Assembly: GCA_022605405.1 (NCBI GenBank)
Contig: JABYQQ010000008.1
Span: 62,001-126,000, forward strand
Reading direction: 5' to 3'
Length of the DNA: 64,000 nt
Source: Earliella scabrosa
Taxonomy: Eukaryota > Basidiomycota > Agaricomycetes > Polyporales > Polyporaceae
The translations under genes and the position numbers were made by a program. Each line of letters opens with the position of its first letter. The first letter of the stretch is position 1. The notes under the pieces were generated by a model. The model searched no databases. It saw only the letters and a program-made list of their open reading frames with translations, and was not told the DNA's origin. This document shows, piece by piece, positions 10,928-22,695 of this stretch.

Positions 10928-13900
10928 CTAGAGCAGCTCAACCATCGACCGCTTCCACTTCGACGTCAACTGGTCTACCTTGAGGATGACACCTGCCGCC
11001 GCTCTACGCAAGCGCATCTCCTGCACGCCGCCGCCTCCAAGCACCTTCGCGCCATCCTCCAGGCTCCCAAACACCTTGTCCGCCCACTCGCCAGTCCCCA
11101 GCAGGAGCGCGGTGTGCTCCAGACCAAGCGACCGGCCGCCGTCCAGATCCAGACAGCCGTCCAGGACGACGATAGCGAGCTCCAGTGCAGCGGTAAGGAC
11201 AGCCGCCTCCTTGTTCTTCTGCGCGTCTCCAGGTCCACTGGCGCCGTCGTGGTCCTCGTCGGCGTCCTCGTCGACGCCTTCCCCGCGTGACACGGGCCGC
11301 GTCCCGAGCGTCAGCGCCAGCTCAAGCGCGTCGGGCGCGATGACGTGCAGCCACTCGCGCGCGTTGCGCCCCGCGTGGACGAGCACGCCGAGCGTCTCGA
11401 GCGTGCGCCCCATGACGAGCGCGCTCAAGATAAGGCCGGAGCCCGCGCTGCGATACCGATGCAGAAGGGGCTGATGTGCGGTGCGTGCTTCGCGCGCTTG
11501 CTCGTCGCGGAGGAAGAGCCAGAAGCGGTGGATGAGCGGGCAGACGAAGAACTCGGCTGCGACGTCCGAGAAGGAGGTGAGCGCCGGGTGACGCGCGTGT
11601 GCTTGCGTGAGTGCGGCGCGTGCGGACGCGGAGGAAGGGGCGGAGAGTTCGGTGATCTTTGAGGAGGGGCGGACGCGTAGGTTGCGCTCGCGCACGAGCT
11701 CGGGCATTTTCTCTTCGGTGGCGGCCCTGCCTTTGTCGATGGCGAGCTGGCTGATGCCTTCGAGGAGGAGCTGGACGGGGTTGCTCGTGCTCAGTTGGTC
11801 TCCGGTGGTGAGGTATTTCTTGTGCAGGGCGGGTGGAAGCTGTTTGCTTGGAAATGCTGTTTTGTTGACCGGTGTTGACTTGCGGCCGGGAAGGTCAGGA
11901 ACAGGGAGAGAGGCTAACTCTCGAGCACCTAGAGCGAGTGCGTTCAGCATGACGAATCGCTGATCGGTGGAGTATTGGTTCGTGAAGAATTGTTCGATGA
12001 TGGTGCTGTCGACGACTGTGATGAGCATGAGTCGCTATCGTAGTATGAGCTCACTCACGGCGCAGCTTTCCGAGGGCAACACGCCACCAGGGCGTTCAAG
12101 GCAGCTTGCCGCTTCTGATCAAAGTCGTCCAGGTCGTAGTTGTCCTGTAGGCCAATAAAGCCATACACGAGATTGACAGCGTTTTCCTCTGGAGGTCTCA
12201 TCAGTCACCCAGCTAGATGCTCGCGGAGTGGAGACACGTACCGAGCTCGGTTCCATAGCCACTCTTGCGCCTGATCAACTCCTCGGCCACGTCGAGCGCA
12301 ACCTCGATATTCGCGGCCGCATCCTGCTCGTCCCCACCTGAGAGACCGCTCATGTTCCGCACCATCTCCCCGAGCTGCGCGAGGTACACCGGCCGAGGAA
12401 TTTTCTTGACACCCACGTTGATGGTCGGGTCTCGCTCGATCTCCTCAAGCTCGGACGGTGTTGGCGAGGCGGAGCGCGAGGAGGCGGGAGAGGCATAGCC
12501 AGTAAGCGAGTCGTCAGAGTCGTATCCTGATGACGGGAGCGCGATGTGGCTCTCGGCCGCTGGACGAGCCTCCGAAGGAGCGTCAGCCACAGACGGCTGA
12601 GGCACAGACGAAGCAGTATCATCCGAGTCTTCCTCAACTGCTTCGTCCGCGTCCGCATCGCAGCCCTTTATGAGTTCCCGGAGCTGTCGGCACCAAGGTT
12701 TGCCCTGGTCTTCCCCTTCCCACTCCCCGAAATCGAGCGCCTTGCCTGCCGCCTTGGCTACTTCTTCTGCGACGAGCATCCCACACCTGCGGACCGACGG
12801 GTCTGAATGGGAAATGTAGGTCGAGATCGCCCTGACAAACGTTGGAGACAGGGCTAAATCATGGGCTGGAGAAGGGGAAGGGAAAGAATTGATAGTGACC
12901 AGCAGCAACGCGGTGAGGTCTACGATCGACATGAGTCAATACACCATGACGTGACGACTGAAGATACTCTTACAGCGATGCTGGGATAGGAGTGAGTGCC
13001 GGACGTGTTCTGCGTCAGTCCAGATGTCGATAACCTTTGCGAGCATGATATCTAATCCTGTACCGAGTGATTAGCGTCCGGCGATTCGTACGATACTTGA
13101 GTGGTCTTACCTTCGCGAGTTCTGCGGCCTTTCTGGGCACCGGCAGCCCAACAGGCAAATATCCTTGCGTAACCTTCATCCCAGCTGCGCCCTAGGGCGA
13201 CCGCGCTGAAACAGTCTAACAGCTCTCCACTCTCTTTGCTGATACTGCCGATGAGCTGCCGGAGCAGGGTAGCATCGCTTTTGATGTAGGCTCTGGTGCG
13301 TTCCGTGGAGTCCAAACCATCTGGACGAGGGGACAGCGCCGAGAACAGCGACGTCAAGACTGTTCGTAGATTCTGAGATGAAGGCAAATTTGCCAGCAGA
13401 GCGTTCCAAAGTTGCGAATATCTCGAGGCATCGGACGATGCCAGGCGGGCGCGTATGGTCTGGAGGGTGCTGTGGAAGAAGGACGGTTGGGCGGGAGACG
13501 CAGGGATGGTTGGCGGAAAGACTCCGACGTTTGCGAGCTTCGCGAGTAGGTACGCTATCGAAGGGATACTCTCTGCGCGTGCTATCAGTGAATGTCAGGG
13601 AGAGGCATGAGGGAGCCTACCTCGACGTTTCTCAGTTGAGCATTTGTGGATGAGGCTCTCGGTACGCACACTCACGTTATTGAAATATGTGCCTTGCTCG
13701 AGCGCGGGAGGAGTGTCGGAGCGTCCACCCGTGTAGTTTGCTACTCTGGCAGGAACCGCGACAATGTTGCGTACGCAGTCTTCCCAAGAGACAGAATGCC
13801 TCCCGATCACTGAGGACGCACCAACGCCAGGGTACAGGACCGCGTGCAGGACGTCAATCGGGTATGCCTTGCATAGTTTAGCAAGTAGGCGAAGTGAATG

Positions 13901-14287
13901 GTCGTTCAACGGCATGGATAGTATTGTGGAATATGCATACAACGCAACTTGTCCAGCGGCAGGGGAGGCAAAAGACATGATATCTGGGCAGAAGTACTGT
14001 TCGACGAGCTCGTACTTGCCCTCCTGCAGTAGTGATGGCTCCCATGTTGGCAGAATATGCTCCAGTAGAGCTCGTTGGAGGGGTGATATATGTCGCGGAA
14101 CATCGAATCCTGCCGAAGACACGGGCGAGACGTCGTATTGCCGGAAGCGTGGGGGTAGGAGACCGATGGAGGCGAGAGGCGCGGCCAGCAGCCGGAGGAG
14201 AGTGGCGAGGTCGGGGATGGGAGACTGGAGGCGAGAGATGGTGTCCCGGATCTGCTCGAGAGTAGCGTCTGCAAACTCTGAAGACAT
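10928..14287 (-). CDS. TEL2: TEL2/TELO2 family protein (TTT complex)
   Basis: TEL2 acts with TTI1 and TTI2 to bind nascent PIK-related kinases (TOR, ATM, ATR types) and, with R2TP-Hsp90, to stabilise them. The start is ATG at 14287 (MSSEFADATLEQ). The N-terminal part is helical. The central exon (12213-12932) holds VRRCGMLVAEEVAKAAGKALDF, an acidic/Ser-rich linker and RPVYLAQLGEMVR, matching the conserved Tel2 block. The C-terminal exon reads STDQRFVMLNALALGARELA, then FSDVAAEFFVCPLIHRFW, followed by a helical end stopping at 10928. These blocks are in the order expected for the family. Several introns lie between 12030 and 13680 and I have not fixed each boundary. It is head to head with the isomerase gene (257 bp between start codons). 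Family call firm, exon detail moderate. Confidence 0.88.
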
Positions 14288-14544
14288 ATTGCACCGCGGC
14301 AGGAGCACGAGCGCAGAGGAGGACACCCGGAACGGAGGTCTGGACTTTGTGGTGGTGGTGGTCTACTGCAGAAGCGCTGACAAGATCTCACAAGCTCGCG
14401 CAGATCGGGCCGAGGGGGCCGGGCTCCCGGTTGCGACCTGTTGCGAGTTCAGAGGTCGTCAGGCTCAATCGTTCTGCACTGGTGTGCTGCACTCTACGTT
14501 GCGGTTGCCGCCCACTACGTTTGTCTGCGCGTTGTACTCTCAAC

Positions 14545-15969
14545 ATGCCAATTCCGCCAGCGCTGCTGACTCCAAATCTCTCGTGAGTTCGCTTACCTTC
14601 AACTTTGACCCCACGGCACCGTGCAGATAGCTTGAATCGTGCAGGACACCCACAGATGGGGCCTATCCGTCTCCGCGTCGTGCAACCCTTGTGGGTCAGA
14701 GTGTGCCGATCGCTGCTGGCACCCCTCCTCTACTACACAACGGTGATCCGCGTCCTCGCCCCAAGAGATAAACGACGAGGGCTCCAAGTCTGATATGCAT
14801 GGACAGTGCCCCCTCCGACCACCACTGTAGAAGCGGCGAAGCGTTTGGCGGCTTGGACTGCCGTTGACAGACACATACATCCTGAACACAAGGTTCGTCC
14901 CCCTCATGGTGCATGATGATTAATACCCACAACGTAGCACACGCGAAGGTCATCGGCATTGGCTCTGGTAGGCAATCCGATGATACTGTCACTATGTCTA
15001 CCTTCTGCTCACGCACGGTCCGTTTAGGTTCCACTGTTCCCTACGTTGTAGAGCGCATAGTAGCTCAGGGACAGGCGTTGAACAAGGACCGAGTCTTCAT
15101 CCCGACTAGTACGTGTATGCGACCTATATGTTCTATCGTCCCTGAACAGATGTGCGCGACAGGCTTCCAGTCCAAGGAGTTGATAGTCAATGCTCAGCTT
15201 CTTTTGGGAGACGTTGACCAGTATCCCCTCATTGATGTGACCATAGACGGCGCCGACGAGTGCGTCCAAGCCACCAGATCACCGCACCTCTCTGTTAATC
15301 GTTCTGACATCAGAGTCGACCATGATCTCAACTGCATTAAGGGAGGTGGTGGCTGCCATCTCCGTGAGAAGGTCCTTGCAGAGGCCGCAGACACGTATGT
15401 TGTTCGTCTTCCAGCTAGAGAGCATCACAGCGCCAACCGCATGATCTCGAACAGTTTCGTTCTGGTTGCGGATTATCGAAAAAACTCTGATGTGTTGGGA
15501 ACCAATGTCAGTTTTTCTCCGTCTCGACACTGACTTTCGTGCTGAAGATGCACAGTGGAAGCAAGGCATTCCCATCGAAGTAGTGCCCTTCGCGTACACG
15601 AAGATCCTGCGGAACCTCCACCTCATCGGTTCCCCGAAGGCCGTTCTTCGCATGGCGAAATCCAAAGCTGGCCCAGTGGTCTCTGACAACGGAAACTTCA
15701 TAATCGATGCACCCTTCCCTGAGAACCTCATGAAGGAGCCCTACACCGTACGAATGCCTTCAAATTTGGTGATCCGGGCATGCTGATCACCATTTCCGTA
15801 GCTGTTGACACGCATCAAAATGCTGACTGGCGTCGTCGAGGTCGGGCTTTTCTGCCACATGGCCAAGTCAGCCTACTTCGGGAACGAGGACGGAAGTGTT
15901 ACTATCAAGTGGCACGACGGGCGTGTGGAGAAAGTCGACAAGAGTGCGAGCCCGCTCATCGGTCAGTAG
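14545..15969 (+). CDS. RKI1: Ribose-5-phosphate isomerase A
   Basis: Interconverts ribose 5-phosphate and ribulose 5-phosphate in the non-oxidative pentose phosphate pathway (cytosol). Conserved blocks in order: VEAAKRLAAW, KVIGIGSG|STVPYVVERI (intron between), GFQSKELI, IDVTIDGADEVD, LNCIKGGGGC with a following EKVLAEA, VVADYRKNSDVLG, IPIEVVPFAY, and a C terminus ending SPLIGQ at 15967-15969. The phosphate loop GSGST, the DGADE motif and KGGGG are all present, so the enzyme looks active. The 5' end is uncertain. The only nearby ATG is 14545, and joining it directly to the exon starting TGCCCCC (about 14810) breaks frame. A 35-nt exon starting at the ATG of 14655 with donor GTGGGT repairs the frame. 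That exon is my inference. Confidence 0.9.
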
Positions 15970-16712
15970 GAAGTAATGTAGGATTGGGGGAACTAGTTGG
16001 AAGGTGAGTGTGACCTGATGTTCAGCAGCGCATACACCCAACTGATCGTGCGACCAGGAAGTTGTAGTTGTATCTGTAACCATGGGGTGAACTGTATATC
16101 GTCTTCGGCTTCCTGCCGAGACAATGAACCCTCGCACGCACGAGAGACCATACATGAGCAAGGCCGGTGTGAAGCGGGACACCCCAACGATGCAGCGCAC
16201 TCGACCAAGACAACCACGTGCACCTTTGCGGCCACATTGGAGGGACAAGTGGCTCACAAACCAAACAATAACAAACGTACGCCCCTTCATGTGCCTCTCG
16301 AAACTGCTGTCGAGGTCAGTGAGCCACTTCCAAACATACAATAGCAATGAGCCACCCGACTCTTGCCTTTGCAGGTAAGACACGCGGTCGGGTGGCTCAA
16401 CGCGCCTCCCGCCCATGTTTGTCTCTGCTTGCAACACTTGCTCTTCATGGCAGGAAGCAATCCGTGGCTCGCAGCGCTCGTCCAAAGCAATCCATCAAGC
16501 AATCGAGGGGCAATTGGCCCACAGGAGCCCGCCTATAAAGGCGGGGGGTCCTGGGGCATGAGCAGACCATCCCCCGACATTCTCAGAACCGTCTGCCCAT
16601 CCCTCCAACCTCCTGCCCTCCTCCTCCTGCATCCCTGCACTACCGAGCCACATCCTGCTCTCACTACACCACTCCCCCTCATAGTCCACTATCCCCCATA
16701 TCCCAAACCACA
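15970..16712. other. Intergenic region upstream of the zinc-finger gene
   Basis: About 740 bp. The right end carries an inverted CCAAT (ATTGG, about 16512-16516), the TATA box at 16534 and a long pyrimidine-rich leader (16560-16712). No gene is supported in the left part. Confidence 0.5.
16534..16539 (+). promoter_or_regulatory. TATA box of the zinc-finger gene, inside an inverted repeat
   Basis: TATAAA flanked by CCGCC on the left and GGCGG on the right, so the core promoter element is the centre of a GC-rich palindrome. It lies about 174 nt upstream of the start codon at 16713, with a CT-rich leader between. Confidence 0.7.
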
Positions 16713-18031
16713 ATGTCGGCACCCTACAACAAGCCTGGTCGCAAGAGCAACAAGCATGGCAAGCAGGTATGCCTCCACCATACATCCCACTCGCGAATTC
16801 CAGTTAATCAAGTTCCATTCTCTCTCCAGATCCCCTGTGATGAACCCGGATGCAAAGCAATCCTTACTGGGGATCTACCCCGCCACAAGAAAAGGGTCCA
16901 CAACAAGGAACGGTACGAGACGTTGTATACTCCACACGAATGTCCCTTACTCAATATGAATCTCCTCGCCTCTAGTCACCATTTCTGCGAGTTCGAGGAC
17001 TGCAACAGATCGAAGGAGGGCTTCTACAGTTTCAGCGCGTTGAAGGTCCATGTCCAGTCTGTGCAGTGAGTCGCTATTAACTTACGCGGTTGCTCCATGT
17101 GGATACTCATGGCGTTCTGGTTTGCAGCGAGCGTGTGATATCGCATATCTGCCCTCACCAGTGGATCGACGAGTCCGGCGAAATCTTCCCTTGCCCGAGT
17201 GCCTATTGCGATCGCTCGTCGCTGTGGCGGCATCGCAAGAATGCCCACTACTGGAACGCCGAAGACACCGATGAACAAGTCGCAATCCCCACTCCCGTTC
17301 CTGAGAAGAAGAAGAGGCGGCAGAATGCTCGTACGAGGACTGATCCCCTCCCCGTCCTCGAGAAGGAGCCGCGCCGCATTGGTCGCGCGAAGATCACCCC
17401 CAGACCCAGATCCACCCCTTCCACTTCCCTCCTGGACGACGTGACGTTGATCACGCTCAAGGAAGAGCCTGTATCTCAGACTGTCCCTCAAGCATCTGTG
17501 GGGACAGCCGCGGATGAGGAGATCGACTTTGGTTTCAACAGCCTCCCCTCGACGTCCTCGCACCTCCCCAGCCAGTTCCAGCTCAAGTCCGAGGACATCA
17601 ACTTCATCCTCAACCAGGTTGCCTCAGGCAGCGACTTCGAGCCCGTGGTACCGACTGGTCCATCTCTGGCTCCCGACGTGCAGACGTTGGTGGAGTTGAA
17701 GCAGTGGATGTTGGACCCCCCTCAGCCCGCGGTGACCTTCGACAACGCGAACTATGGTTACGCGTACAGCGCACAGTTCGCACAGGCGTACGGCGCGACG
17801 ACGATCAACCCGAGCGCACTCATGCTCCCTGCCCCTGTCCCTGCCCCTGCGCTCAGCCCATACGAGCAAGGGTTGATGATGTACGCCGCGGGCAACGACA
17901 TGGCTGCGCCGTACTTGCCCTCTCGCGAGTCGTCGGCATCGCCCCTGGGCGAGCACGGCATGTATGACAACGCGTGGGTACCTGATCCCGTTGCCCTCGA
18001 CGAGTTCCAGCGGCTCTTTGGCTACTGCTGA
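16713..18031 (+). CDS. C2H2 zinc-finger protein, putative transcription factor
   Basis: The start MSAPYNKPGRKSNKHGKQ is basic. Three short introns split the finger region. Finger 1 is CDEPGCKAILTGDLPRHKKR followed by VH (C-X4-C, X10, H-X4-H). Finger 2 starts CEFEDC and ends HVQSV|H across an intron at about 17069-17127. Finger 3 reads CPSAYCDRSSLWRHRKNAH with an unusually short gap between the second Cys and first His. The last exon then codes a KKKRR basic stretch and a long low-complexity region rich in Pro, Ser and acidic residues, ending in RLFGYC. That is the layout of a DNA-binding domain plus activation region. I cannot assign it to a named regulator; such single-exon tails evolve fast in fungi. 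Nuclear localisation is inferred. Confidence 0.8.
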
Positions 18032-18638
18032 GGACATCCCTACTCCCATACATGGGCTGTGGCCCCGCGCCCTTTCCTCTCCTCCTTCCGTCCATCTCTC
18101 CTCTCCGACATCTCCTCCTCCGTTATCTCCTCTCCTGTTATCTCCTCCTCCGTCATCTTCTTCCTCCTCCGTCATCTTCTTCCTCCTCCGTCATCTTCTT
18201 CCTCCTCCGCCATCTTCCTCCTTCGTCTTCTTCCTCCGTTCATCGCCTCTCTGCCTCGTCTGCCATTATTGCCTCCGCATTTTCGCATCTCATCTGCATT
18301 CGGTTATTATATCGCATCTGGGCTGAAGTAGCGCACACAGTCCCAATTGGACCTTTGGATTTGCACGTCTCCTCGTGCCGTTGTAGTACTATTGTACCGT
18401 CTGTCTTCACTGTAATTGGTGGTTGTAGTCTCTGCGAATGTATCGGACTCGGCTTTGGATCGTCGAACTCTTTTGTGTGCATTGCAAGACGTCGACGCCT
18501 CGGGCACAACAGCGCGCTTGTCGGCCCCAGCGACGCGTAGGATCGCGCCGCTCCCCCGGCGCGCGCGTCATGGTCGGTTTCGCGCGGCTTGTCCTTTGAC
18601 CTCATTCCCACTGTCTGCGTCCTCTGTCGACTCGCGAC
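18032..18638. other. 3' flank of zinc-finger gene / promoter of small membrane protein
   Basis: About 600 bp. The first 200 bp are a CT-rich tract with a 19-bp tandem repeat (see the repeat entry). The rest presumably holds the promoter of the next gene; I see no clear TATA box. Confidence 0.5.
18151..18226 (+). repeat. 19-bp CT-rich tandem repeat, about four copies
   Basis: Units begin at 18151, 18170, 18189 and 18208 with the pattern CGTCATCTTCTTCCTCCTC; the last copy is degenerate. Looser copies of the same motif extend the tract from about 18100 to 18245. It lies 120-200 bp after the zinc-finger stop codon, so it is probably in or just past the 3' UTR. Confidence 0.9.
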
Positions 18639-19350
18639 ATGTCCGACAACTTCACGGTCGCCGCTACACCACAAGCCCACAATGCAGACATCGAGTTCTT
18701 CGTCCGCCGAGGGATGACGAAAGGCTATCAACTGTTGTCGCTGCTCGCCCCTCCGGTGTACACGGTCTTCGCGGTGTCGCGCTATGGTCGTTCGCACCTC
18801 TCGGTGAACCGCCTCTTGCGCGCGACATGGATGGGAGGGTCGCTCGGTATGTCACCTATGCGGGGTCTATGGCGCGTGGCGCGTGGTGACGCGCTGACTC
18901 GGCGTTCGCAGGGATTGTTGGCGGTGGTGCGTTCGAGTATGCGCGATCTGCGTACTCGAACCCGGAGAAAGTGAGGCTACGACGGTTCAAAGCTGCATAT
19001 GACGTGCGTCTCAGTATCCTCTCTTCTCCTCCTACACGGTGCTGAATGGTATGGTCTACCCAAGACCGCGTCAATACGTGCGGACGACCACTCCACCATC
19101 GGTGGCATTCTATTTGCAGTGATTACGCCCGCTTTGTTCTGGAAGCGTGCAAATAGCATCAATCGTGAGTAGTAACTCTGCTGCCTCTAGAATCAACGGG
19201 GTCTGAGACACGCCGCTAGTGATCCTTGGAGGAGCTGGCCTCGGTTCTGCGGTCGGCCTCATCGCACACCACGCAAGGACAGTAACAGGCGATCCTGCAC
19301 CCGTCATTCGCGTGCCGGAGCTTCCTCCGGTCTCAGAGACTGAGCATTGA
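18639..19350 (+). CDS. Small multi-pass membrane protein, unknown function
   Basis: Four exons fit cleanly: 18639-18846, 18912-19003, 19065-19164 and 19220-19350, giving 176 residues from MSDNFTVAATPQ to PPVSETEH. Hydrophobic segments are seen at about residues 32-47 (YQLLSLLAPPVYTVFAVS), at the first junction (WMGGSLGIVGGGAF), at GGILFAVITPALFW and at LILGGAGLGSAVGLIAHH, so two to four membrane helices. The glycine-rich helices and small size resemble fungal mitochondrial or ER membrane proteins, but I cannot name a family. The consistent phase of all junctions argues that it is a real gene. Confidence 0.75.
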
Positions 19351-19542
19351 TAACGACATCACAACCTGCACTCGGACGGACTTGACACCCCCATCTCTGT
19401 AAAACCATTGTATCATAAGCCAATCTAATGCCGCATTGCTCCCGTCAAGTTCAGTACTCAAGATCATACAACATAGATTTTGCAACCATACAACAAAGCT
19501 TACAAGTCCACTCTGATCATCCTTATTTCACGTTCGTAGCTC

Positions 19543-22416
19543 TCACTTCCTCCCCTCGTCTTTCAAGCGTCCGTCGACAACGGGCGAGATAGTCAGGAGA
19601 TCCTCCTCCGCCCCACTCAACTCAACGCTCTCGTGGTCCTTCGCGTTGGTGTTACCAAGCCCCTTCGTCACCTCCTCGTCGAACTCGCCCTTGCGCATGC
19701 GCGCTCCATCAAAGCAGTCCACGTCGCTCATGTGCTCCCGTCCGCTGACTCGCATGTTGTCGCGGTAGTGCCCTCGCGACCAACGCAATGCCAGCCCGGC
19801 CACGCGTCGCCACATGTCGCCTATCGCGCGCCCCGGACTCATTGAGCGAGGGGTAGAGCCGCCTAACGAGCCCACCGGACTCTTTGATCGCCCCATCAGT
19901 CTGTCCTTGGACTTGGAGCGCGACCGGCGAGAGGAGTTGGACTGTCGAGCCTTCTCGCGCGAGACGACGTTGGTCGTTTCGGGATCGAGAAGCTTGACGT
20001 GGTTCATCGACGCCAGACGGGAGAGGCGGTTCACGAACCGGCAGCCTGTGCGAGCAATCAGTCCCAGATTCAAGTGGTCAAGCAGAGCATGCACGTACCA
20101 AGCAGGTATTTGCGCACGATGGCACTCATGAGCTGCCCGCTTTCGTCATCTACGAGGTACTTGCTGCCCTTGAGCGGCAGGAACCCGTCGTGGCCCTGCG
20201 CCATGTACTCGCGCGTCACGATCTTGTACGTCTTGCCGCCCTTGACGCGTTTGATGGGCTCGGCGTCGACGAGCGAAGGGTTCGATTGGTTCATGCTGGC
20301 CATGGTAGCTTGGAGAAGGCTGGACATCGACGAAGACGCGGATCCGGCCCTCAGCCGCGGGGACGACGTCCCGCTGTGAGTGGGAGTGCCCGATGCAGAG
20401 GTGCTGGTGCTTCCTCCGGATGGCTCCTGGAGGAGCCAAACCCCGAGGACGCGCTGCCCTGGTGGCCTGCGAGAGTCCCAAGAGACACGGAAGCCTGAGA
20501 TGACAGGGAATCGGCTGGGAAGAGCGTCCGGTCAGTATAGCGGTGCTCTACCGTCATTGTGTATCACCAACCCTTCCTGAGCGGGCCAGGTCTCCAGTGA
20601 TGCCTCGAGTGCTGCCCAGATCGTCTCTCCGTCCAGTTCTAGAACCACAATGGGATCTTCAAAGGGCAGTATCTCGAGGATGTCACCTAGCGTGACTGGA
20701 CCTGTGATCACGACTGAGTGAGTAGACACTCGTAGGGAGGGCTGTATAACACCAACCAGGCCCATAGACCGAATCTCCACGCAGCGTGCCGGCGCAGATG
20801 AATACGCCATCTGCCCCACCACCCGTTTCTAGGCACAGGGCGTCATCGTATGCATGGCGGAGGACATCGGCGAACCAGTTAGCCGCTGCAGTCTGCCGTC
20901 CCACAGTTAGCATGCATTCTTGAAGGTAGCCGGTGCACACGAACCTCTTGGACGCGGATCAGAGAGGACCGAAGATCGAGTTCGACTGCCGTTTTGCAGA
21001 CAGGCGCTTTGAGGGCGGACGACACGGATGAGAGGAGAGACTCCAGAAGTTTTGACACACGTTCGCTCTTTTTCGAGCGAGGTTTCGTTTCGTGATGTTT
21101 ACCTTATGATCACAATGAGTTACGCTCTAATGCTGGGTTCCCTAGGTTCACGACTTACCCCTGATTGCGCGAATGACCTTGTTGCGGACGCTCCCTTCAG
21201 GCGTGTCTGCCAATTCCAAAGTCAACTCGCTTAGGTCACGGAAGTCTGTGCCGCTCTTGACAACGAGCACGTCGCCGTTGTCCTGCTCTGCTCCTAGCAC
21301 TTGCTGATCAAGGTCGTAACCCTCCCATGACGTCATACCCTTAGAGATGTAGTACAAGTGATCGTGACCGCCGAAGACGAGGTCTGCACCATGGGTGTCG
21401 TGTATAGGGTTGCTTTCCTGAGCGGATGGGGACAAGGCGTTGATTTTCTTGGCGAGAGCGATATCCTGACAGAATGACAGAATGGATGAGTATCTGGCAA
21501 AGACACTGTGTATAGAACTGACATTTGGCACTCTGAAGAGGATGCATGAGGTTGAGCTTCCAACACTGAGATTTACGTGTCTGCAGTACAAACCTTGCAT
21601 GGGTTAGGGCGATGATGATGTCGCACTTGTGTTCGCCTTCAGGATCCCGCAACCGTTTTGACAGATCGATTGCAACTTCCGCCATATCTCTGTATTTGAA
21701 GTTAGAAGGCCAGGTAGACACCGTAGCGATCCATTCTCTGGAGTCATGTTTTCTTAGCAAGCCCTGACAGAACTACAGATTCACAGCCTCGACTCACTTC
21801 TCCACCAGGCCGATGATCCCAACGCGAATTCCGGCGCGCTCTAGGACACAGAACTCGAGCAAATGTTCCGGAACACGGGATGTCTCCGTGTCTACAATGT
21901 TACTTAGAATCCAAGGCTGTTTCTTGACGTCAGACCCAGCTATATGAGGACTCAAGGATGCACTCACGAAGTTGGTGTCCTGGATCAGTTTCGAAAGGTG
22001 GGGATACCCTGCACAGTACGGGCTTCAGCTCTGCAATGCGAAGAAGAGGGGCTCTCCTGTACCGAAGTCGAAGTCGTGGTTCCCTGCAGCGATGCTTCCA
22101 GTCGGTCATCGTTCTCTTAACATGTACAGCTGGGCTACGCACCTGTAAGGGAGACATCCGGACCGATCGCGTTCATTACAGGGACCATATGGCTCCCTCT
22201 CGTTACCGAACTCTCCACAGAGGGACTGAAGAGGTCACCGGAGAACAGGACAAGTCCATCGCGGTGGCCGTCGGGCCTCTCTGGCCATTGATCTCTGACA
22301 TCGTCGAGCATTGCAGCCCATTGTGTAACGTCTATCGTCTCCGGCGATTTGGGATTGAGCTTGAAGGGCTGGACGCGGTAGACATCGTTGAAGTGGATGA
22401 TGTTCAGTGTCGACAT
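19543..22416 (-). CDS. 5'-nucleotidase/UshA-family metallophosphoesterase, cytosolic form
   Basis: Starts MSTLNIIHFNDVYRVQP with no signal peptide. The calcineurin-like metal site is visible as HFNDVY, FSGDLFSPS, NHDFDFG (split by an intron), ALTHARLPND and FGGHDHLYY. A 5'-nucleotidase C-terminal domain follows: VFICAGTLRGDS, GPVTLGDILEILPFEDP and LDGETIWAALEASLETWP. Secreted relatives hydrolyse nucleotides or sugar nucleotides; the cytosolic fungal form has no clear assigned substrate. The last exons add KTYKIVTREYMAQGHDGF, typical of the family, then a fungal-style basic Ser/Arg tail (SRRSRSKSKDRLMGRSKSP) and a short acidic end. About nine short introns are needed; exact limits are approximate. 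It is head to head with uL15m, 279 bp between start codons. Confidence 0.87.
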
Positions 22417-22695
22417 CTTCTCCGGATGAGCAGTAGAGCAGTAGAATGGGGTCAACGGCGAACAGGAGCTCAAGCTCGCTCGAAATGGTGGGTATATATT
22501 GGGAGTTGCGGTGAGGCCGGGAGACAGGCCCGCCGCCACCTGCGCGCCTCGACGCGACGCGCTCGGGCGTCTACCCTGCAAGCCGTTTCGGTCCAAAATA
22601 GGCAGGGCGTCTTCACCGTCCACCTCGACCTCCACGACCTTACCGGCGACGCCAGCAGTCTCACCTCTGTTCTCGAGGCTCTGACGGGTTTCGAC

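Noticed and set aside
18052..18540. Plus-strand Ser/Pro/Leu-rich protein over the CT-rich repeat
   Set aside because: Its composition comes entirely from the 19-bp repeat, and no splice or family support exists.
21958..22695. An N-terminal extension of uL15m
   Set aside because: The frame is open, but it overlaps the divergent nucleotidase gene. The ATG at 22696 gives a good mitochondrial presequence.
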